From Spironucleus salmonicida (Eukaryota; Fornicata; Diplomonadida; Hexamitidae), in the NCBI GenBank assembly GCA_000497125.2, contig CM035320.1, positions 852,460 to 916,459 of the forward strand: a DNA stretch of 64,000 nucleotides, given 5' to 3'. The notes beneath the pieces are model-generated. The model was not told where the DNA came from, searched no databases, and was given only the letters and a program-made list of their open reading frames with translations. Shown one piece after another: positions 57,001 through 64,000 of the stretch. The number at the start of each line of letters is the position of its first letter. The stretch's first letter is position 1. The translations under genes were made by a program, and so were the position numbers.

Positions 57001-58136
57001 CAAATATCGAGTACGACATAATCTAGCAAATTTTAACATTCACCTCTTGATCCGCTACAATATTTAGGAATATGCCACTTATCAAAAGTCTGCATACGAG
57101 TCTTCAAGCAGATCACAACAGATATTCGTTCTTATATGTAATGAATCATCTCTATTTTAAGATCTGACTTCAAAAATTCTTGATTTGTGCACCATTGGAT
57201 TTATAGGCGATAACATAACTTCAATATATGAATTTGTCTAGCGCAGTGCATGATTTTGACTGATGAATGCTTCAGAAATAACTATCTTGTTGCTAGCTTC
57301 TTAATTGTTCATGTTGCCGATAAAGTAATGCTACCAAATATATTGTGTAAGCATCTTTTGTGCAAAATCCACAGAATTCTCCAGTCTTCCACACGCAGCT
57401 TAAATTCGCTCTACGATCTCTTATTGACAGTAATTTCTATGCCTAAACATAGATCTATCAATAATCTAAGCCACGAATACCAACCAATGCCATATTGCGC
57501 TATCTTGCAATGAATAAAATTGACTCTATCACCAACTACTCGTATTGCTCCAATATCAACCAAATGCCCTAATAACGCACACAACTCTTCACAGCAAGAA
57601 ATCCGCAATAATTCCCTATAACTTTCCTAATTACCACTCCAGAAACTAAAACTGAATTCTGTACAATTGATTATATTACTTAAAATTAGCTAATTTTCCA
57701 CTCCTAAACTGTATTTTTCAGTATTTTTTTTCGCGCTGGCCCCCGAAACGAAGCTGGAAAGTCCAAATTCAGTGAATTTCAGACCGTCTGAAACCAATTT
57801 TCCTGATTGTAAAACGCGAAATTAAGTGCCCAAATCCAAACATGTTCAAAACGCAATGTGACGTTTATTTCGACATTCGAATGCGAGTTATGGACATAAT
57901 GGGATATGATGTTCGTTTTGCAGAAATTTTGACGATTTACCTTACAAAATTGATTAGAAATGTCCCAGAATTGGTCCATAAACTTGAATATCCTCGCTAA
58001 AATCAACTTTCAGCGCTGGAAGTTTTGCGGAAATTAGGCGGTCGGGAGAGCTGTTTTCGGAGTGAAGACAACCTCTAGAGTCGTTTTTAAAGTCTTTCAA
58101 GACATAGCTGGTGAAAAATGCAGAATTTCGGCACAA
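57001..58136 (-). pseudogene. Decayed coding-like region, probably minus strand
   Basis: GC content is well above spacer. On the minus strand one frame covers 57001-57840 with a single internal TGA at about 57320. Upstream of it, two other frames (ending near 57779 and 57954) continue with protein-like sequence (LEDFKNDSRGCLH-like and RFEHVWIWALNFAFYNQENW). Segments such as LCALLGHLVDIGAIRVVGDR look coding. The plus strand also has open frames because it is poor in G. I read it as a gene with several frameshifts and nonsense changes; the family is not recognisable. Confidence 0.3.
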
Positions 58137-58476
58137 AATAACCTTTGAAACCAGCTGCGCAAGTTAGTTTTCGCAGTGAGCAGAGGCTCATAGCGTCTTG
58201 CAATTTGCGTCCCTTGCAATTCGCATTCTAAGCCAATAAGTGCGGGTTAAATTGGTATTGGGAGCATTTGCGGCCTAAAACGTCTATCGCTGTACCGCAC
58301 CATTTGCGAGCCTTTATGAGTAAAAGTCGCAACAAAATGATGCGTTCTGAATATGCTAAACGAGTAAATGGTGAGTCCGGTCAGTGCTCAAAACCAGAGA
58401 CTTTGGGGCTAAAAACCAGCAACTGGGAGTCCCCAAGAATGCAAAATTTTCGTTTAGGTTCATATGGTGATTTAAA
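58137..58476. other. Ambiguous coding-like sequence
   Basis: Both strands are open. A plus frame from 58268 (75 codons) and a minus frame of similar length overlap. GC is intermediate and no homology is recognised. It may belong to the decayed gene to the left. Confidence 0.25.
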
Positions 58477-59015
58477 TCGTTTAAAAGTTTAAATTTTTAA
58501 ATCGTTAAAACCTCTAATTTAATCCCTTAAAGGATGTAATTTGAATTTTTAAAACACTTGAAGACGTAAATTTCAATCGTTAAAGCTTCTATTTATATAT
58601 ATTATGGGTTCTAATTTAAATCACTTAAATTGCTCTAATTTTAATTTCTTAAATACTTTAACCCATACCTTTAAAGACTGGAATTCATACCACTAAAGGC
58701 TCTAATTTGTATTGCTTAAATGCTGTAATTCCAATCAATTAAAAGCTGCAACTTAAACCCTTAAATACTTCAATTTGAATGAATAAACGGCGATAATTCA
58801 AATAACTTAAATCGCTCTAAGTTGAATTGCTTAAATATTCTAATTTAACTGTTTAAAGGTTCTAATTTGAATGACGTAAAGTCTTTAATTTAATCTTTAA
58901 AGGCGTAAATTGTAATTAATTAAAGACGTAAAATCAAACCCTTGAATACTCTAATTCCAGTCAACGTAAATGTCTCTAATTTTTAAATTTCTCAAATAGG
59001 TCTAATTCACACCCC
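58477..59015 (+). repeat. Diverged minisatellite, about 28-31-bp unit
   Basis: Words like CTCTAATTTGAAT and CTTAAAT/GTTAAAG recur every 28-31 bases about 17-18 times, with substitutions and small indels in every unit. Because of the period neither strand holds a stable frame. It looks like an old tandem array. Confidence 0.6.
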
Positions 59016-59455
59016 AAACGCTATTTTTTCAACCCGCTAAACCATCAAATCCGTCCATTCCACGCCCTTTAAACCCCAATTCTACCTCAAACTCCCCCAA
59101 ACCATCAAAAAGTCTGCTACCAAACGATTTCTGGAACCCCGCAAATGCAATTTTCCAAACCTCTCAAAGTGCTTAAACTGCTAAAATGCACGCCAGGAGC
59201 GCGAAATTAGCCTCTAAATTTAGTGCGTTCTGAGTGGAAAATTACGCGTTTTGGAGATTTTCCAGTCAAAAAATTATGGCGAAATGCGATTTTTCTTTAC
59301 TGAAAATAACGGAAAGACCGGACGGGTAATAGCAAAATTATGAATTTTTAGCACTATTTAGAAGGTTCGAAAATGGAGAATAATTGCTGAAATCGGTGCG
59401 CGGGGGCTTCCCGTTTCGGTTTTTAGGGTTAGCGCAGGTCTGGAAGGAAATACTG
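59016..59455. other. Intermediate-GC sequence, possible gene remnant
   Basis: The word use is that of the GC-rich gene class (GCGAAAT, AAATTTCGC), and minus-strand frames stay open for over 100 codons without an ATG. It is followed by a TATTATTATA-like element (about 59450-59465) and a G-rich tract, which would be promoter-like for a minus-strand gene. No start or family is visible. Confidence 0.25.
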
Positions 59456-59760
59456 ATTATTATATGTTGAAATGTTAGTGTGAGATTTGGGATGGCAAAT
59501 TTGGGGGATGTAGAGAAGGTAGAATTAGGGAAGTCGTGGAATGTGGGAATGGGGTGGAAATGTAAGTTTTGTGCTTTTAAGGGTGGGAAATGGAGGTGGG
59601 GCGCGATTCTGTAGTGGGTGGTGTAATTGGGGGTGGTGAAAGATTGCGTTAATTTTAAAGTTTAGGGTGGAATTTTATGGGGGAACGAGAAGGGATTGAA
59701 TAGGGGAAGTTTGTTATGAATAATAAGGAGGTTGGGGTTAATTTTGGGTTAACATTTATT
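59456..59760. promoter_or_regulatory. G-rich tract, promoter-like for the minus strand
   Basis: About 250 bases are strongly G-rich and C-poor on plus, preceded on the left by ATTATTATATG. It mirrors the C-rich upstream regions of COPB2, the PP2A-type gene and the FAM135-like gene, but no intact gene follows to its left. Confidence 0.25.
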
Positions 59761-60709
59761 GGTAGTGAATGTCTAGTAATGTGTAAAGATAATATAAATG
59801 TGCTTAAGAGTAATAATAGAAATTTATGAATTTTGGTATTTTTATATCAAGCTAATAATTGATTTTGTCATTTTTTGATGTGGGTGTTTAATTAAATACT
59901 ACTCAACAGGCTAGTAGTAATAATTATGTTACAATTATATATGCTCCATTATTATTAAAACTAACTGATAAAAAGGAAAAACTCTAAGTTGAAGTGGTGA
60001 TTTTGAAAATAAAAGATTATATGGAATAAATAAGAATATTAATTTTTTCTGAGTAAACCCGTAATACTAAAATTAAAACTATTTAAAAGTGTTAAAAATA
60101 TCCTTTTTAGTAAAAGGTTAATATTAATAAAATATAACACACTATTACTGACTGGATCTCTAAAATTATTAAATTTTAAAATCTATTACTTTATGTTAAC
60201 CTAAATCTTTATTTATTTTGGTTAGGTAAAAACATAATTTCGTATTTTTATAGATTTTCAGATTTATATATCAGTTTAGTGCATATTATTAACATTTAAA
60301 TTGTTGTGTTTTTGTTACATAAACCAAAACTAAAGTTTATATATATAAATATATTATATATAATCGTTCGAATAAGTATAATTAGAAATAATTATGATGA
60401 TTATTTAAAAATTAGTTATATTTTGAGAACTGTTTAAAGTCAGTTACTCTGTCTAAAAATAATAACATGTTTTATTATACGCAATAAGATTTTATATTTA
60501 ATAACTATCTGTTTTAATAATATATACTTACCTCTGTAAGTTAGTAATATTATCATTTTATTATTTTATAAGTATATATAATATAATGTTTCTCTTCCCA
60601 TTATGTTATTATATTAATTACTTATAAATCTAATAATTGAAACTATTTAAAAACCAAAAAATTGTAATATCTATTTATATTGTTATCACAATGTACATAA
60701 CAATTAAAA
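59761..60709. other. AT-rich spacer
   Basis: No gene visible before the high-cysteine membrane protein. Confidence 0.55.
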
Positions 60710-61639
60710 ATGATCGTTGTTGTAAAATGTACGGAATCTAAAAATACGTGCCCTGTAGACAAATTTTGCCCAGCACCCGCCGAAGAGGAAATGGAATGTC
60801 TAGACTGCACTGATGATAAAATTGAATCAACTCAAGGGTGTAATTGTGTGGAGAAAGTTGCAATTAAAAGGTGCAAGGAATGCAATGAAGGATAATGCAC
60901 AAAGTGCTTCGATAAGTCATTTATGAAAGCAGATGGCTCCTGCGAAGACTGTAGTTTTAACTGTGCTACCTGTGAGACTACCTAGGATAACTGTACCTCA
61001 TGTAAGGCAGGATTTATATTGGATATGTAAACAAAAATGTGTGAAAGGACCTGCAAGTCCCACAAAGAATGCACAAGCAAGAATAGTGGTTACTGTGACT
61101 TCTCAGTGGGATAATGTAAAGCTTGCTCAGATGGTTGCCGCTCCTGTGCTTCCAAGACATTTTGTGCCTAATGTAATGACTCAGAGGGAAAACCAGTACT
61201 TACTATAGATGGTACATGCACAGCTGCTTGTGCTGGTATTTAAGATGGAAATTACTGCAAGAACGGAACTGCCACAAAATGTGAAGGTAGCATTACTTCA
61301 GAGTGTAAATGTGGTGAGAAAAAGAGCTGCGCTACTTGCAATACTGACAGTTCAGCTTGTGAGACATGCCTACCGAATATTACTAAAACTGCAGATGGTG
61401 ACTGTAGTGATTGTGCAGAAGGATACGAATCTGTTGGGCTCTTGTGCATATCAACATCTACATTGGAAAGTAATGGTACAAACCTTGGCGGGGGTGCAGT
61501 AGCAGGAATAATAGTTGGAGTTCTGGTAGTTCTAGGAGCTGTTGGAGGAGGTTTGACCTACTATTTCATCAAAAAGTCAAAAACATAGAAGTTCTAAGCA
61601 GGTATGGAGGAAAGCACATCGAAATAAGCTCCAGAGTGA
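60710..61639 (+). CDS. High-cysteine membrane protein (HCMP type), 309 aa
   Basis: A surface protein class typical of diplomonads, related in layout to Giardia variant surface proteins. The extracellular part, residues 1-255, has about 46 Cys in CxxC and CxC spacing (CLDCTDD, CKECNEGQCTKCF, CATCETTQDNCTSCKAGF). One membrane segment follows at about 264-288 (VAGIIVGVLVVLGAVGGGLT, then YYFIKK). The cytoplasmic tail of about 25 residues is basic then acidic; it lacks the CRGKA tail of true VSPs. The annotated start MIVVVKCTESK is not a convincing signal peptide, and no better in-frame ATG lies upstream. The 5' end may be missing, spliced or mis-set. Eight Gln are TAA/TAG. Confidence 0.85.
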
Positions 61640-61930
61640 ACATAATTTTATGGTAAACATTGAATCTCAGAATAAGAAGAATTTTGCATAAATTTAAATA
61701 TAATGTATGATTTTTACCTTACATATCTAGATAAACTTCATTATTTTATGAAATAATGGAGAATAAGTGCTAATTAAATTATCTTAAATAAAACTTTAAT
61801 ATAACATAATTATAAATATAATTTAATTAAACTTGCGATAAAATTTAATAAAAGGACTAAATTACGGTGTATGAATAAGTAAATACACTAAATATTATCA
61901 AATTTATCTAATAATTATGATACATCTGAT
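61640..61930. other. AT-rich spacer
   Basis: No gene visible. Confidence 0.55.
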
Positions 61931-62401
61931 ATGATAATTCAATTCACCTATGTTAAGGTAAATTAGATACTTCTTTTTGCATAAAACGACATTGATCCAT
62001 GTGATTAATATTATATGTTCTACATGAAATTCGATGAATCAAGGCGAGTACGATACCCTAAAAATTTTATGGGAGTTATATGGAATTTAGTTAGAAATAA
62101 GCAGAATTAGTGATATTTCGTCGTTCCACAAGAAATGAAAAACATCAGTCCAAGGCACCTCTTTATGAAGAAGTTGTCTCTTAAAGTATTACCATATATA
62201 AGGTAATAAAAAGTTAATAATGCCTCATTATCACCTGTTAGTCCTACACGATAGCATCATACACATAATATTTATAAAAATAAAAAAAGATATGACTCTC
62301 TAGATATTAGTCAAAGTAATATAACAGAATCATTAAATGATCCTTATTCAGAGAGTAGTGAAATTTCTATTTGGGTTATAGACTCTATTTTTAAATAATG
62401 A
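61931..62401 (+). pseudogene. 156-codon gene with one internal TGA
   Basis: The frame from the ATG at 61931 reads sensibly for 60 codons (ESRRVRYPKNFMGVIWNLVR), meets TAG-TGA at 62108-62113, and stays coding-like in the same frame for 95 more codons (YFVVPQEMKNISPRHLFMKK; YDSLDISQSNITESLNDPYS), closing TAA-TGA. The internal TGA could be a Trp-to-stop change, readthrough or an error. The conceptual product is basic in the middle and acidic at the end. No family is recognised. Confidence 0.5.
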
Positions 62402-63318
62402 TATTTTTGTGTGTAGTAATATTGAATATTGCTCTGAAGTGATTAAAATAGTGATAAAATACGTTACTTAATATAATTTTATTAAATAAGGCAATTCTAC
62501 ACTACTATCAAGTTAAATATACCTCTTTTAACTACATAGTAACATATAAATAATTATTTACCTGTTAATTGTAGTATTCATCCTGATACAACCTCAGTTT
62601 TCATTATAAAATAAATTACGTTACTACTAGGTAAACTTTACATATTAGAGTAAATAATTTTCCTTAAAGGCAAATAACACATTCCAATTTTCATAAAATG
62701 CTACTTATATTATGCGACAGCTCAATACGGAAAAATACAAAATATCTAACAGTTAGCTAGTCTCACTTTTTAAATCCCAGACGCGGTTCATTATTATTTT
62801 AACTAAATATTATCCTAAATTATTAAGCGTATATATGTTTATTTTATACTTTATTTCTAAAAACAATACACACTAAATTAAAATTGATGCGTATACCCTT
62901 AATTTTTCATTTCTATGAAGTTAAAACGTAAATTTTAGCTAATATATAATATGAAAGCCCGATATAAATTAGCATAAACTTATAGAATACAAAATACGTA
63001 CTTTTGAATGTTATGTTCTGCCATACTGGATTTCAACCAAACCAGAAATTTACATTGCATTATTATATATTATTATAAATATATTTTCTGAAAATCTGTT
63101 TTTAAACATTTCACTTCGAAACATCCCAACCACAACATAAAAAAACTATTTCTATTCCTTATTTTTACTATTTAGCATGCAATCTACTTCAAATTTACTA
63201 AAACCAATTTTTATTATATTATATTACATTATTATACCCTAATAATTATTAAAATTCCGCTCCTAATTTAAATATTTTTATCACATCATCAAAAATCCCG
63301 TAGAATTCTAATCAATTT
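62402..63318. other. Spacer, G-poor on the plus strand
   Basis: A plus-strand frame of about 290 codons from 62699 is open only because G is scarce. Its codons look random and I reject it. No other feature is seen. Confidence 0.45.
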
Positions 63319-63719
63319 TCATTATTATTATATCAAAATATCATAGTTTCTAAAAATTTAAAACCGAATTGCACCATCAAGTTTACCATCTAAAGTTTAC
63401 ATTCCCCGCAATATCCAAAACTTTCCATTTCGCAATTCCTCAATTTGCAGACCATCGCCATTTTCGATTTCTACCAAATTTTCGATCTCAAATTGAGAAA
63501 CAATTAGACTTTTCGCTTCCAAAACGCAAATTGCGGCCGTAACGTTAAAATGCGAATTTTAGAAAACTGAAATTGCGAAAATTCGAGCCGCCGAATGCGT
63601 TTCTCTTGTCAGCTCGAAGCTGCGCTAAAGAATTTTTCTGGGGTTCAAATTTTACTTAATTTGAATTTTGACGTCGAAATCGGAAGAATGGCGCAATTTG
63701 GCGATTTGGGGGCTTAATG
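63319..63719 (-). pseudogene. Fragment or start-less gene of the GC-rich class
   Basis: The minus strand carries 130 codons of protein-like sequence (ELTRETHSAARIFAISVFQN; LEAKSLIVSQFEIENLVEIE; GRNGKFWILRGMQ-like segment) closing on TGA. Its Asn/Gly/Trp pattern recalls a WD40 blade. Upstream in frame is TGA without an intervening ATG. An ATTATTATATC element lies just upstream, as for genes of this class. It could be a 5'-damaged gene or a gene with a frameshift near its start. Confidence 0.4.
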
Positions 63720-64000
63720 GTTTAGTTTTTGCACTATGTAATAATAATCATTATTATATCAATTAGAGGTACTTGCTAGTTTCAAAATTTTGAGAATGGG
63801 CGAAAATTGGTAGTTTGGGTTGAATGTGTTAAATAATGAAAAATAATGCTAGTTCACATTTTTAGAGTCATAAGGTGTTAAGGGCGCAGAAAGTAATTAC
63901 TCGTATCGGATTAATCGATTGCTTATGAGGAAATACGTAACTTAGGGGTTGATTGCGTGAATATTTACTGTAAATGGGTTTTTGCAGCTGTTTAGCAAAC
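63720..64000. other. Spacer at the window end
   Basis: Contains an ATTATTATATC element at about 63752-63762 and AT-rich sequence. No gene is visible before the window ends. Confidence 0.45.

Noticed and set aside
62699-63570. Plus-strand open frame of about 290 codons
   Set aside because: The plus strand is almost free of G here, so TGA cannot occur often; codons lack structure and the right end is better explained by a minus-strand coding fragment.
1-64000. Ciliate origin, suggested by the UAA/UAG = Gln code
   Set aside because: The high-cysteine membrane protein, degenerate ubiquitin-S27a, catabolic OTC and cathepsin B-like genes together fit a hexamitid diplomonad better; this remains an inference without a ribosomal RNA gene in the window.

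Overview
The window reads as nuclear DNA of a hexamitid diplomonad (Hexamita/Spironucleus/Trepomonas group). The main evidence is the genetic code. Recognisable genes are interrupted by many in-frame TAA and TAG codons where a conserved family has or tolerates Gln, and every gene closes on TGA. Three gene types fit a diplomonad: a high-cysteine membrane protein with CxxC motifs and a Gly-rich transmembrane segment; an ornithine carbamoyltransferase, as in the arginine dihydrolase pathway; and a ribosomal protein S27a carrying a degenerate ubiquitin. IFT56 shows a flagellate. Ciliates share this code, so the group is an inference from gene content. A standard-code ORF scan sees only fragments of almost every gene here. 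I read the frames by hand with TAA/TAG = Gln.

Layout. 1-8.9 kb: two small genes, then COPI beta-prime on the minus strand, a pair of small convergent genes, a 531-residue multi-pass membrane protein, a coiled-coil gene and two short genes. 9-12 kb: a dynamin-superfamily GTPase, then an inverted 1.3-kb copy of the 4.7-6.05 kb block. 12.3-17.4 kb: FAM135/DUF676 lipase-like protein, small genes, ornithine carbamoyltransferase. 17.4-22.5 kb: two 1,328-bp inverted arms flanking IFT56. 24-32.5 kb: a 1,498-residue protein built on 70 units of a 45-bp repeat, Aurora-type kinase, small genes and a 47-residue Cys-rich protein. 33-37.5 kb: two cathepsin B-like genes sharing a 1,581-bp direct repeat. 37.7-47.9 kb: PP2A-type phosphatase, S27a, several coiled-coil or unknown genes, PA28 proteasome activator, a structured RNA candidate and tRNA-Cys. 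50-56.2 kb: a 2,086-residue Cys-rich multi-pass protein. 57-64 kb: decayed coding-like sequence, a diverged minisatellite, the high-cysteine membrane protein and two broken genes.

Genes are intronless as far as I can see, start mostly at an ATG preceded by several A residues, and lie in very AT-rich spacers. Two compositional classes occur. GC-rich genes use mainly CAG for Gln and are preceded by C-rich tracts and TATTATTATA-like elements; AT-rich genes use mainly TAA/TAG. Several genes switch class internally. Gene order suggests no operons: vesicle traffic (COPI), flagellum (IFT56), mitosis (Aurora), proteasome (PA28), translation (S27a, tRNA) and arginine catabolism (OTC) are mixed. The striking structure is the density of recent duplications (two inverted, one direct), all with truncated or mosaic genes at their edges.
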